Shown piece by piece: positions 1 to 9,165 of a stretch of DNA of 64,000 nucleotides. The DNA comes from an uncultured Nitrospiraceae bacterium (GTDB lineage Bacteria; Nitrospirota; Thermodesulfovibrionia; Thermodesulfovibrionales; Dissulfurispiraceae). Every line of letters begins with the position of its first letter. Position 1 is the stretch's first letter. A program made the position numbers and the translations under genes. The DNA is taken from positions 1 through 64,000 of the forward strand of contig CAIJNL010000025.1 in NCBI GenBank assembly GCA_903822005.1, in the 5' to 3' direction. A model generated the notes under the pieces. The model was not told the DNA's origin, made no database searches, and saw nothing but the letters and a program-made list of their open reading frames with translations.

Positions 1-140
1 TCTTACAGGTGGTCTCGTTTGCCTGGGATTAAACCCTGATAAACTGGTCTCGTTTTGGTGGGATTGGATACCTTAGAACTGGTACCGGTTAGGTGGGATT
101 TGCCCCCCTAAAATCGGTACCGAGTGGCTGGGACGTAACA
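1..140. mobile_element. Candidate terminal segment of a transposable element (IS21/Tn7-like style end with repeated transposase-binding sites); only the end is in the window
   Basis: Four repeats start at 11, 46, 81 and 116, exactly 35 bp apart, core GGT(C/A)(T/C)CG-nTTnGnTGGGATT; the last unit ends ..TGGGACGTAACA at 140, giving a possible CA-3' end. No transposase visible. Confidence 0.4.
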
Positions 141-224
141 GAAGAGAGAGGACAGTTCTCTTTTTCGCCTTATGTCATAATAGAAACATTCTTTAACATC
201 CATTACCAAGGGGGAGGTATTATC

Positions 225-1244
225 ATGAAACGCAGATTTATGCTTTGCCTGGTTGCTGCTCTGCTGTGCTGCTTTATTATCAGCGGTGCCGCCTATGCAG
301 GCGAAAAGGTCCACAAGTTTAAAGCTACGCCGGAGAATGTCCATAACGGGATGCTTGAGAGCACAATCACCCCGCGATTGACCATTAATTCGGGCGACAC
401 GGTTATCTTTAACAGCTTGATGCTGCTCGAAGGCAAACTCAAGGCTGGCATGAGCATGGACGAGATCCTCGCATTGAGAAAAGAAGTAATGGCCCGCGGC
501 AATGGCGCATATGCCCTGACCGGCCCCTTTTTCGTAAAAGGAGCCGAGCCGGGTGATGTGCTTGAGATTCGCATAAAGAAGATTGTGCCGGGAGACTATG
601 GCATAACCTACAATTATCCGGGGGACATGAAGCGCGGTGGCTTGCCGGAGTATGTTCCGGATGGCTGGTCCAGGACGCTCTACTATTCAAAGGACAAAAA
701 ATCGGTTGAGTTCATGCCCGGCATCGTAATACCGCTCAGGCCTTTCTTTGGCACCATGGCCCTTGCCCCCAGGCCGGGCGAAAAGAAAAATTCGGCTGTG
801 CCCGATTATTTCGCTGGCAACATGGACAACAAGGAACTTGTGGCAGGGACAACCCTTTATGTCCCGGTCAGCGCCAAGGGCGGTCTTTTCATGGCCGGTG
901 ACGCGCATGGGGCCCAGGGTGACGGAGAGGTCAGCATAACCGCCATTGAAACATATATTAAGGAAGCCGAATTTCAGTTCATATTGAGAAAAGACATGAA
1001 ACTCGAGCGCCCTATGGCCGAGTCAAAGACCCACTGGATACTGATGTCATTTCATGAGAGTCTGGATGAAGCCATGAAGATTGCGCTAAAGGATGCCATC
1101 GATTTCCTCATGGCAAAGAAAGGCTTGACCAAGAACGAGGCCTATGCCCTTTGCAGCCTTGCCGTAGACTTCAGGATCACCCAGGTCGTAGACGGCAACA
1201 AGGGCGTTCATGCCATGATTCCAAAGTCGATTTTCAAGAAATAA
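225..1244 (+). CDS. Exported acetamidase/formamidase family protein
   Basis: Translation has N-terminal signal peptide (MKRRFMLCLVAALLCCFIISGAAYA) and FmdA/AmdA-like motifs (GPFFVKGAEPGDVLEI, GDAHGAQGDGEV); RBS gggggaggt before ATG 225, so ORF start 93 is too long. Confidence 0.85.
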   Translation: MKRRFMLCLVAALLCCFIISGAAYAGEKVHKFKATPENVHNGMLESTITPRLTINSGDTVIFNSLMLLEGKLKAGMSMDEILALRKEVMARGNGAYALTGPFFVKGAEPGDVLEIRIKKIVPGDYGITYNYPGDMKRGGLPEYVPDGWSRTLYYSKDKKSVEFMPGIVIPLRPFFGTMALAPRPGEKKNSAVPDYFAGNMDNKELVAGTTLYVPVSAKGGLFMAGDAHGAQGDGEVSITAIETYIKEAEFQFILRKDMKLERPMAESKTHWILMSFHESLDEAMKIALKDAIDFLMAKKGLTKNEAYALCSLAVDFRITQVVDGNKGVHAMIPKSIFKK

Positions 1245-1255
1245 CCTGCTAAATA

Positions 1256-1294
1256 AAAAAAGAGGCGGCGCTGTCAGGCGCTGCCTCTTTTTTC
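1256..1294 (+). terminator. Rho-independent terminator
   Basis: aaaaaagaggcggcgctgtcaggcgctgcctcttttttcg: stem AGAGGCGGCGC/GCGCTGCCTCT followed by T-run. Confidence 0.85.
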
Positions 1295-1439
1295 GCGTCG
1301 AACACCAAACCGCTGCCCCAAAACCTGCATGGCCACCATTTCGCCACTATCTGACCTGCCTTAAATCACCGCATTTGCTGAAGTTATTCAGGGGTGGATG
1401 ACCGGGACAAATTCAGCTTGTAACCATGATATTTTGTGC

Positions 1440-1483
1440 TTGACAGTACCCAAAAGAAGATGTAATATCACATGATGACATTA
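1440..1483 (+). promoter_or_regulatory. Sigma70-type promoter with overlapping inverted repeat
   Basis: TTGACA (1440-1445), 17-bp spacer, TAATAT (1463-1468); near-palindrome TAATATCA-CATGA-TGACATTA (1463-1483). Confidence 0.5.
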
Positions 1484-1520
1484 TAAGTTTTGATACTTCA
1501 TCTACCGGAGGACGAATCGA

Positions 1521-2669
1521 ATGATCAACATTAAATCTGCGACAGCCTATCATCTTAAGGCCCCTCTTGAACAACCCTATCAAACTACGTTTGGGGCCAT
1601 GACTCATCGGCAGGCGGTGATAATCCAGCTTGACTCAACGGACGGCCTGTCAGGTCTGGCTGAAACATATATAAATTTTCCTATATGGGCCCCGGCAGAG
1701 AGAATGGCCGCTTATGCCGAGGGATACTTTCCGAAGACAGTAGGCCGCGATATCGAAGACATACCGGCATTCATAGCCGGTCTATGGAATACATTTTACA
1801 GATCAGCATTGCAATCATCCAGTCTCGGGCCGGCAATGCAGGCTGTCTGTGCCATCGAAGCGGCCTTATGGGACATAGCGGCAAAGCAAAAGTCGCAGCC
1901 TCTCAGGAACCTGTTCGCACCAAACGCTGCAAACCGGGTCAAGTTGTACGGCAGCGGCATTAACCCGCCATTGCCTTTTGACATAATCAGTGAATGCCTG
2001 GATGTCGGCATGGACTGCTTCAAGCTCAAAATAGGTTATGGTGAAGAGGCTGATAAGAAGAATATTACGGAGCTGAAAAAATATCTTGGGAACAAAGCCA
2101 GACTGGCTGTGGACGTCAATCGCAGCTGGACCTTCAAAGATACCCTCAGCAGACTCAGCTATCTGGAAGATCAACAGATCGCCTGGCTCGAAGAACCGCT
2201 CCTTATTGAGGAGGAACATCTTTATCCGGAATTAGCAGCGCGCAGCAAGGTTTTAATTTCATGCGGTGAAAATTTAATTATCCCGCCCGGCACGGACCTT
2301 GGTCCTGTTGTGGCTGGCGCTCCGAACATCCTGCAGCCGGCCATCGCAAAATCATGCGGTCTGTCCACAGCCGTAAAGTTGGTGCCGCTAGTGGAGAAGG
2401 CAGGCAAGGACATTTATCCGCACTATCTGAGCGGCGCTCCGGGATTGGCGGCCTCGGCCCAATTGGCCGCATTAACCAGGGCACAGCATGTGGAGTGGGA
2501 CATTAATCCTAATCCCATGAGGACTCATTTCTTTTCCGAACCGTTTACGATCAAAGAAGGCTATCTGGAATTAACCAGTCAGCCCGGCATTGGATGGCAG
2601 CCTAACACCACTGTTCTGACAGACTGGTTAGTGCAAAAACAGACAGTGTCTGCTAACAGGAAATCATAG
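1521..2669 (+). CDS. Mandelate racemase/muconate lactonizing enzyme (enolase superfamily) protein
   Basis: FKLKIGYG, LAVDVNRSW, WLEEPL, SCGENL motifs typical of MR/MLE. Confidence 0.85.
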   Translation: MINIKSATAYHLKAPLEQPYQTTFGAMTHRQAVIIQLDSTDGLSGLAETYINFPIWAPAERMAAYAEGYFPKTVGRDIEDIPAFIAGLWNTFYRSALQSSSLGPAMQAVCAIEAALWDIAAKQKSQPLRNLFAPNAANRVKLYGSGINPPLPFDIISECLDVGMDCFKLKIGYGEEADKKNITELKKYLGNKARLAVDVNRSWTFKDTLSRLSYLEDQQIAWLEEPLLIEEEHLYPELAARSKVLISCGENLIIPPGTDLGPVVAGAPNILQPAIAKSCGLSTAVKLVPLVEKAGKDIYPHYLSGAPGLAASAQLAALTRAQHVEWDINPNPMRTHFFSEPFTIKEGYLELTSQPGIGWQPNTTVLTDWLVQKQTVSANRKS

Positions 2670-2691
2670 TCAGGCAAGAAGGAGATTGAAT

Positions 2692-3963
2692 ATGGATATA
2701 ATTCAGGAGTTGCTTAAAAATGTACCTTTGCCGCGCATCGTGAAAGTAAAGCAGCATTTTCCTGCAAATGAAATCACGGATGTTGCGCTGGTTGTAAAAG
2801 AGCAGTTTGCTAAATCCGGTATCGGTGATACGGTAAGGCCAGGTATGCGGATCGCTGTGACCGTTGGCAGCAGGGGTGTTGCAAAAATCAGTCAGATAAC
2901 AGCAGCTATCGTGGCGGAGCTGAAGCTCCGGGGGGCGCAGCCTTTTGTCGTGCCGGCCATGGGAAGCCACGGCGCAGCATCTGCCGCCGGCCAAATCGAG
3001 GTCCTCGATGGGTTGGGCGTGACAGAGCAATCGGTTGGATGTCCAATCATTTCGTCAATGGATACTGTTGAACTCGGGTGCCTGGACAACGGACTTCCGG
3101 TTTTAATCGACCGTAATGCTTACGAAGCGGACGGCATAGTGGTCGTGAACCGGGTCAAACCGCATACGGCGTTCCGGGGACCCTCTGAAAGCGGACTCGT
3201 AAAGATGATTACAATCGGACTCGGGAAGCAAAAGGGGGCCGATACATGCCATGCCTACGGTTTTGGGCACATGGCCAGGCACATCCTGGCCATGTCGGCC
3301 ATCACGCTGAGTAAAGCAAAGATTCTGTTTGGCATTGGTATTGTGGAGAATGCTTACGATAAGCCGATGAAGATCGTATCTGTCCCAACCGCAGAAATAG
3401 TCTGGCAGGATGCAATCCTTTTGACGGAAGCAAAAGCAAACATGCCACGGATTTTGTTCGACCCAATGGATGTCCTGCTAATAGACCGGATGGGCAAGGA
3501 ATTCTCAGGGAGCGGGATGGACCCGAACATAACCAGCCGCTATCCGACTCCTCATGCAACAGGCGGTCCCAAGGTGGAAAAACTTGTTGTGTTTGATTTA
3601 ACCGACGAAACCCACGGAAATGCCAACGGAATCGGCATGGCAGATTTTACAACTCGACGCCTGGTAAGCCGTATTAACTATGCGGCGATGTATACCAATG
3701 CCTTTACATCAACGGTCCTGGCCCCGGTGCGGATTCCGTGCACCATGGAAACGGAGCGGGACGCCATTTTGGGTGCTATCAAGACATGTAATGCAACGGA
3801 TCTTACCAAGGTCCGCCTCGTGCGCATACAGGATACATTGCATCTCGGGGAAATCTGGATTTCCGAGGGTCTGCTGCAAGAGGCCCTGGCGAACCCGGCA
3901 ATTACGGTCCTCGGAGAACCGGAACCTATGCGGTTCGATGATGCAGGAAAGCTTGTGAATTAA
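2692..3963 (+). CDS. LarA-like / DUF2088 (nickel-dependent lactate racemase superfamily) protein
   Basis: RIAVTVGSRGVAKI, PAMGSHGAAS, RVKPHTAFRGPSESGLVKMITIGLGKQKGAD motifs; same operon orientation. Confidence 0.7.
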   Translation: MDIIQELLKNVPLPRIVKVKQHFPANEITDVALVVKEQFAKSGIGDTVRPGMRIAVTVGSRGVAKISQITAAIVAELKLRGAQPFVVPAMGSHGAASAAGQIEVLDGLGVTEQSVGCPIISSMDTVELGCLDNGLPVLIDRNAYEADGIVVVNRVKPHTAFRGPSESGLVKMITIGLGKQKGADTCHAYGFGHMARHILAMSAITLSKAKILFGIGIVENAYDKPMKIVSVPTAEIVWQDAILLTEAKANMPRILFDPMDVLLIDRMGKEFSGSGMDPNITSRYPTPHATGGPKVEKLVVFDLTDETHGNANGIGMADFTTRRLVSRINYAAMYTNAFTSTVLAPVRIPCTMETERDAILGAIKTCNATDLTKVRLVRIQDTLHLGEIWISEGLLQEALANPAITVLGEPEPMRFDDAGKLVN

Positions 3964-4031
3964 ACAGGGTCGCAGGACCTGGTCCTGCTGACAGTGGGCA
4001 TGTTTTGTTATAAAATAAGGGAGGAAGAAAA

Positions 4032-5354
4032 ATGAGTCAAGAGGAAAAGACCGGCCCGGTGAAACAAAAGCGGACTAATTTCCGCTGGTCGCTCGCCATC
4101 TTTGCCATGATGATGACATTCATGGCCTATATCGACAGAATCAATCTGGCGGTTACGACCCCGGCCATCATCCAGGAATTGCACTTCACTAAAGTCGAGA
4201 TTGGAACATTTCAGACTGTATTTTTTATCTGCTACGCATTATTTCAAATTCCTTCAGGCACCATGACAGAGTTCTTCGGCCACCGCCGCATAGTGCCGCT
4301 GGCACTCACCTGGTGGTCCGTGTTTACCTCTTTGACAGCTTTTTGCAGCAGCTTCACCTCCTGGATTGTCGTGCGCGCAATGTTCGGCATAGGAGAGTCG
4401 CCGATCTATCCAGGCTTGAACGGCGCGATTGCCAAGTGGTTCCCCCGGATTGAGAGAGGCAAAGCGGTCGGCCTGATGCTGATGGGCGCCAAATTCGGGC
4501 CTGCCCTCGGAATTCCGGCTGCCACGCTGATCATGATAGAATGGGGATGGCGTGCAGTCTTTATCATCTTTGGCGCTGTCGGCATTGTCATCGCCATTGG
4601 CTACTATATATTGATCAGGAACCACCCGGACGAGAGCAAATATGTTAACGCGGCCGAATTGAAACATATCAAGGACGGACAGACCGGCACAGAGGTTGGG
4701 AGCAAGATAATGCCGCCGTGGAAAGACCTGCTTCGTTCCAAACAGGTCTGGGCAGTTGGCGCGCAGTTCGCAATGGCAGACTATATCCAGTACGTGTTCA
4801 TCGCCTGGCTGCCGGTATACCTGCTTGAAGCGCATCACTTTACCCTTAAGGCAATGGGCTTTGCAGCTGCTTTGCCCGAACTCGGGTTTGCCTTTGGCGC
4901 AATTGCCTGCGGTGTTATCAGCGACCACCTGATCAAAAAGAAACTCACCAGCTTCGGTTCCAAATCCCGGGCATGGTTTGGCGGAGGGGGCCTTTTTTTC
5001 TGCGGCGTAGGATTGTTTCTGACGGCAATCGCTGATGATAAGTGGGTCACGGTGCTGGGCTTGACGATGTCCCTCATGTCTCTGGGTTTCACCATGAATG
5101 CCGCATGGACAAGCTGCACAGAGATGGCGGGCAAGTTTGCGGGCACGGTGTCAGGCTGGATGAATTTCTGGGGTAATCTTATTGGCGGCGCCGCCCCGAT
5201 GATAACCGCCTGGATCGCTACGCAGTATGGCTGGCAGGCGGCAATTTTTGCGACGGCCAGCACGGGCATAATCGGAGGCATATGCTGGATTTTTGTAAGG
5301 CCCGACAAGCCGCTGCAATACCCGTCGCTCGAGACGCGTAAGCAGAAAGCTTAA
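4032..5354 (+). CDS. MFS transporter, anion:cation symporter (ACS) type
   Basis: 12-TM profile, YIDRINLAVTTPAI and GIGESPIYPGLNGAIAKWFPRIERGKAVGL motifs. Confidence 0.85.
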   Translation: MSQEEKTGPVKQKRTNFRWSLAIFAMMMTFMAYIDRINLAVTTPAIIQELHFTKVEIGTFQTVFFICYALFQIPSGTMTEFFGHRRIVPLALTWWSVFTSLTAFCSSFTSWIVVRAMFGIGESPIYPGLNGAIAKWFPRIERGKAVGLMLMGAKFGPALGIPAATLIMIEWGWRAVFIIFGAVGIVIAIGYYILIRNHPDESKYVNAAELKHIKDGQTGTEVGSKIMPPWKDLLRSKQVWAVGAQFAMADYIQYVFIAWLPVYLLEAHHFTLKAMGFAAALPELGFAFGAIACGVISDHLIKKKLTSFGSKSRAWFGGGGLFFCGVGLFLTAIADDKWVTVLGLTMSLMSLGFTMNAAWTSCTEMAGKFAGTVSGWMNFWGNLIGGAAPMITAWIATQYGWQAAIFATASTGIIGGICWIFVRPDKPLQYPSLETRKQKA

Positions 5355-5382
5355 AAGTTTAATGAAATAGCCGGTCCGGAAA

Positions 5383-5414
5383 GAGAGGGGGCGAGAGCAA
5401 TTTCGCCTCCTCTC
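5383..5414 (+). terminator. Hairpin after MFS gene, possible terminator
   Basis: GAGAGGGGGCGA / TCGCCTCCTCTC arms, one mismatch, 8-nt loop. Confidence 0.55.
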
Positions 5415-5553
5415 AGCATAATTTTAACCTGCACTTTGACTAACACTTTTTTTCGGACCGCCTTATTTATGAATCGTGATATTTTTATTGACTCAATTCA
5501 GCTTTTCCGATACACTTTTATTGGCAGTAATCGAAACTGCAAGAGGAGGCAGC

Positions 5554-5892
5554 ATGGCAGGCTTATCCTGGGGTTTTAAATTCAAGGCAATTTTAATCGG
5601 TGTCCTGGCTATCATTCTGTTGGTTCTGTTCAGTTATTTTATTGCGGATTCGGTCCTGACAACGGTAACCGACGCGCAGATGGCAAAGGTGGATGGCCGG
5701 TTCATGATCGCTACGGACTACAGGCCTTTCGTGAATGAAGACGTATGGTACAGATTCAAGTACAATTCAGGAGACGTGCAGAACGAAGCGATCCGGTTGA
5801 GAGGGAAATCGGTGCTGATAAAAAAATACGGCTGGAGAATCCCGTTCCTCTCGATGTATGAGAATGTGGTCAGCATAAAAGAAGTGAAGTGA
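5554..5892 (+). CDS. Small single-TM protein, possibly DUF1523-like
   Basis: Start MAGLSWGFKFKAILIG behind aagaggaggcagc; one N-terminal TM then soluble domain. Confidence 0.55.
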   Translation: MAGLSWGFKFKAILIGVLAIILLVLFSYFIADSVLTTVTDAQMAKVDGRFMIATDYRPFVNEDVWYRFKYNSGDVQNEAIRLRGKSVLIKKYGWRIPFLSMYENVVSIKEVK

Positions 5893-5990
5893 AATACTAT
5901 TTTTAAAGACAGGAAACAGGGAAGGTCTTAGGGCAGCCAATTTTTGGAATATTTATATATATATAGCTGTTAAAAAGGGGGGCTCAAGGA

Positions 5991-7190
5991 ATGAAATTCA
6001 AAGTGTCGCTCGCAACTCAAACCTTTTTTGGCATGGTGGCCGGAGGAGTAGTAGGTTTTGCAGTAGGTCCTGATATTGTTGCGATTCAATTTATCGGCGA
6101 TATATTTCTGAGATTGCTTCAGATGGCCATTGTGCCGCTGGTTTATGTCAGCGTAACAAGCGCTATAGCCAATATGGGTGATATCAGCAGGCTCGGCAGG
6201 ATCGGCGGGAAAACTATTCTGCTTTTCCTTGCAACAGCATTTTCTGCCGCAATCTTCGGAATAATTATCGGCAGGATAATAAGTCCCGGAATGGGGCTGG
6301 TTTTGACTGATCTGCCGCCTGTCAAGGCATTGGCTGAAACACCGTCGGTCAGCAAGATATTGATCGGTATGGTCCCGACCAACTTTATTCAGGCGATGGC
6401 CGAGGCCAATCTGCTGCAGGTCATACTATTTGCCTTCTTTTCAGGCATTGCGATACTGATGCTGCAGGAGAATGACCGCCAGCGCGTTCATAATGCATTT
6501 GATGTGCTTTTTAAATTCATCATGAAGATACTCAACCTGGTCATAATGACCTCTCCTATAGGAGTGTTCGGTCTCATGGCCATCACCGCAGGAAAATACG
6601 GCGCCCAGGTAGTAGGGCCGCTGACGAAGTTTATTGCCGCGTTATACATCGGCTGGGCGCTTCACCTGGTATTATTTCTTTTTGTTATCTATTTTGTTTT
6701 TACAAAGAAGAATCCATGGACTTTTTTCAAGAACATCAGCCAGATCTGGATCACAAGCTTTTCGACCTGCAGCACCAAGGCAACCATGCCGATAGCCATG
6801 GAAACATGCGAACAAAAGGTGGGCATCTCAAAGGACATCGTCGGCTTTGCGATCCCTCTTGGGGCCTCCACAAATATGGACGGCAGTGCGTTGTGGTATG
6901 GAGTAGTGGCCATCTTTGTGTCTCAGCTGGTCGGAATAGAAATGAGCATTTCACAGCAAATCATGGCGGTCTTTGTGGGTGTTCTCATGACAATGGGAAG
7001 CACCGGAATACCGGGCGGGACTTTTGTGACTACCGCCGTTTTCCTGAATGTTATGGGACTGCCGCTCGAGGTCATGGGCCTTCTCGGAGGCATTTATCGC
7101 CTTGTTGACATGGGCCTGACCACAATCAACGTATTGGGTACTGTTTTTGTAACAGCGATAATCGGTCACCAGGAAGGGCCGCTCTGTTAA
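5991..7190 (+). CDS. Dicarboxylate/amino acid:cation symporter (DAACS, GltP/DctA-like)
   Basis: FSTCSTKATMPIAME, GASTNMDGSALWYGV, GSTGIPGG motifs. Confidence 0.88.
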   Translation: MKFKVSLATQTFFGMVAGGVVGFAVGPDIVAIQFIGDIFLRLLQMAIVPLVYVSVTSAIANMGDISRLGRIGGKTILLFLATAFSAAIFGIIIGRIISPGMGLVLTDLPPVKALAETPSVSKILIGMVPTNFIQAMAEANLLQVILFAFFSGIAILMLQENDRQRVHNAFDVLFKFIMKILNLVIMTSPIGVFGLMAITAGKYGAQVVGPLTKFIAALYIGWALHLVLFLFVIYFVFTKKNPWTFFKNISQIWITSFSTCSTKATMPIAMETCEQKVGISKDIVGFAIPLGASTNMDGSALWYGVVAIFVSQLVGIEMSISQQIMAVFVGVLMTMGSTGIPGGTFVTTAVFLNVMGLPLEVMGLLGGIYRLVDMGLTTINVLGTVFVTAIIGHQEGPLC

Positions 7191-7206
7191 GCGGCGGGAG
7201 GACCAT

Positions 7207-8238
7207 ATGAAATTGCTCGATTTCCGCAGCGATACCGTAACCCAGCCGACAGAGGAGATGCGCGCGGCAATGGCAAGCGCTGTTGTCGGGGACGACATCC
7301 TGGGTGAAGACCCGACAGTGCAGCGCCTTGAAAGTATGTGCGCGACAATGTTCGGTAAGGAAGCAGGACTCTTTGTCATCTCGGGTACCATGGCAAACCA
7401 GGTCTCTGTCATGGCCCTTACACAGCTGGGCGACGAGATTATCGTTGGCGAAGATACGCATATCTACAATCTTGAAGTGGGCGGGCTTGCGGCGTTGTCA
7501 GGTGTGCAGGCGAGGCCAATCAGGGCGGAGCAGGGCAGGTTCAGCCCGGCTGACCTGAAAAAGGCAATCCGTCCGAAAGGCGTTCAGTCCGCAATCAGCC
7601 GCGTTCTGTGCCTTGAAAATACTTATAACCTGAACAGGGGCATTCCGCTCAACGCAGACTACATGAAGGAAATGGCGGATATAGCCCACAACCATGATAT
7701 GACGGTATATCTGGACGGCGCCAGGATATTCAATGCCGGGGTCGCTTTTAACATGCCGCTCGCGAAACTCTGCGCGCCGGTAGACTGCCTGCAGTTCTGT
7801 CTGTCAAAAGGCCTTGCGGCCCCGGTAGGTGCGATCATGGTCGGGACCAAGGCGTTCATAGACCGCTCTCGCTGGATAAAGCAGCGTGTAGGCGGAGGCA
7901 TGCGCCAGGCCGGGCACATGGCGGCGGCGGGAATCGTGGCCCTCGAAAAAATGCAGTCGCGGCTGCAGGAAGACCATGATAATGCGACTTACCTTGCAAA
8001 GGGTCTCGCCTCGATAGACGAAGGGTTAGTCGATCTTAAAGCGCCGCGTACCAACATCGTCTACATTGATTTCGGGGCAACGGGCAGGCAGTCAGGGCCG
8101 ATAGTCAGTGAGCTTTTGAAGAACAACGTCAAGATCAAGCATATCGACGATGGGGCCTGCCGCATGATAACTCATTGGGGCATAGATAAAGCGGACATCG
8201 ATACCGTGCTGGCCCTTTATAAAAAGATACTCGGGTAA
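7207..8238 (+). CDS. ltaE: Low-specificity threonine aldolase
   Basis: DFRSDTVTQPTEEMRAAM, VVGDDILGEDPTV, SKGLAAPVGA PLP-Lys region. Confidence 0.88.
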   Translation: MKLLDFRSDTVTQPTEEMRAAMASAVVGDDILGEDPTVQRLESMCATMFGKEAGLFVISGTMANQVSVMALTQLGDEIIVGEDTHIYNLEVGGLAALSGVQARPIRAEQGRFSPADLKKAIRPKGVQSAISRVLCLENTYNLNRGIPLNADYMKEMADIAHNHDMTVYLDGARIFNAGVAFNMPLAKLCAPVDCLQFCLSKGLAAPVGAIMVGTKAFIDRSRWIKQRVGGGMRQAGHMAAAGIVALEKMQSRLQEDHDNATYLAKGLASIDEGLVDLKAPRTNIVYIDFGATGRQSGPIVSELLKNNVKIKHIDDGACRMITHWGIDKADIDTVLALYKKILG

Positions 8239-8240
8239 TA

Positions 8241-8455
8241 GTGTAAATATTTTGCCCCAAAAAGCAGAAGGCCAAGCTGGTTGTGCTCAATCGCTTGGCC
8301 TTCTGCTTTTTGAACCGGGTCGGAATTATTCCGGGTCAGAGGTCGACCGGCTGCTAGATGCAGCAGGAGATGAGTCCAGGGAGATCCGGCGTTATCTGAT
8401 AGATTATGGTTTTCTGTCCCGAAAGCGTTACGGAAGCGCCTATTGGAGAACCTGA
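8241..8455 (+). pseudogene. Disrupted/truncated DUF2087 domain gene
   Basis: Frame A reads KKQKAKLVVLNRLAFCF, then frame B reads FEPGRNYSGSEVDRLLDAAGDESREIRRYLIDYGFLSRKRYGSAYWRT; together a DUF2087-like domain broken at a 5-T run (about 8307-8311), no good start codon. Confidence 0.6.
8258..8312. terminator. Perfect 20-bp inverted repeat, likely bidirectional terminator
   Basis: caaaaagcagaaggccaagc (8258-8277), 15-nt loop, gcttggccttctgctttttg (8293-8312). Confidence 0.75.
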
Positions 8456-8481
8456 TAATTAATATATGGGAAAAAGTATAT

Positions 8482-9165
8482 TCATATGTCGATCTTTTGG
8501 GGCATAAGCCTGTTCCAGATCCCCGCCGGGTCTTTATCGAATATTATCTCAGGGTCAGCCGGCGCCACAATCCAGTCCCCTCTTATGACTTCGGCCTCAA
8601 GCTGTCCTGCTCCCCATCCGGCATACCCTGCGTAAAGCCGGAATTTCTCTCCCGGCCTCTTCTCATCCGCCATGCGCTGAAGCAGCGCTTTGCTCTGGCT
8701 GATATAGATATCAGCAATTATGTTCTCTGATTCCTCGGGTTTGACACCCGATCGGACCAGAAGAAAAAAGCTGTTCAAAGAAACCGGCCCGCCAAGATAA
8801 AGGGCGTCAGATGATTGGGCGAGGCCTTTGACGTCCGGAAGCAGGTCGGCAATCCCTGAATCGGTCTGTCTGTTAATTATCAAACCCATCGAGCCGTTTT
8901 GATCATGGGATATGAGCAGGATTACGGATTGACCGAATATCTGGCCCTGTACACGGATGTTAGCAATAAGAAACCTGCCCTTTGCGAGCTTTTGGTGTTC
9001 AGGCTTTATATTCCTGATCGGTCCCTGTGACGTGTCAGGAGAGGATGACCGCGCAAGATGAAGCGCGTTATCAGGTTTTATGTCCTGTCCGAAGGCAGTA
9101 ACGGATATAATGATTATAAACAGCGCCAATGCCGCTTTTAAGGGCCAGTTCGCAGCCACAGTCAT
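8482..9165 (-). CDS. YqgE/AlgH family protein with N-terminal signal peptide
   Basis: GRFLIANIRVQGQIFGQSVILLISHDQNGSMGLIINRQT and LYLGGPV motifs; N-terminal hydrophobic leader. Confidence 0.8.
   Translation of the reverse strand: MTVAANWPLKAALALFIIIISVTAFGQDIKPDNALHLARSSSPDTSQGPIRNIKPEHQKLAKGRFLIANIRVQGQIFGQSVILLISHDQNGSMGLIINRQTDSGIADLLPDVKGLAQSSDALYLGGPVSLNSFFLLVRSGVKPEESENIIADIYISQSKALLQRMADEKRPGEKFRLYAGYAGWGAGQLEAEVIRGDWIVAPADPEIIFDKDPAGIWNRLMPQKIDI

Noticed and set aside
1-140. CRISPR array
   Set aside because: The period is 35 bp in total with a degenerate core and only about 15 variable bases; too short for repeat plus spacer, and no cas genes.
8443-8730. 95-aa plus-strand ORF
   Set aside because: Antisense to the AlgH gene; no RBS or domain.
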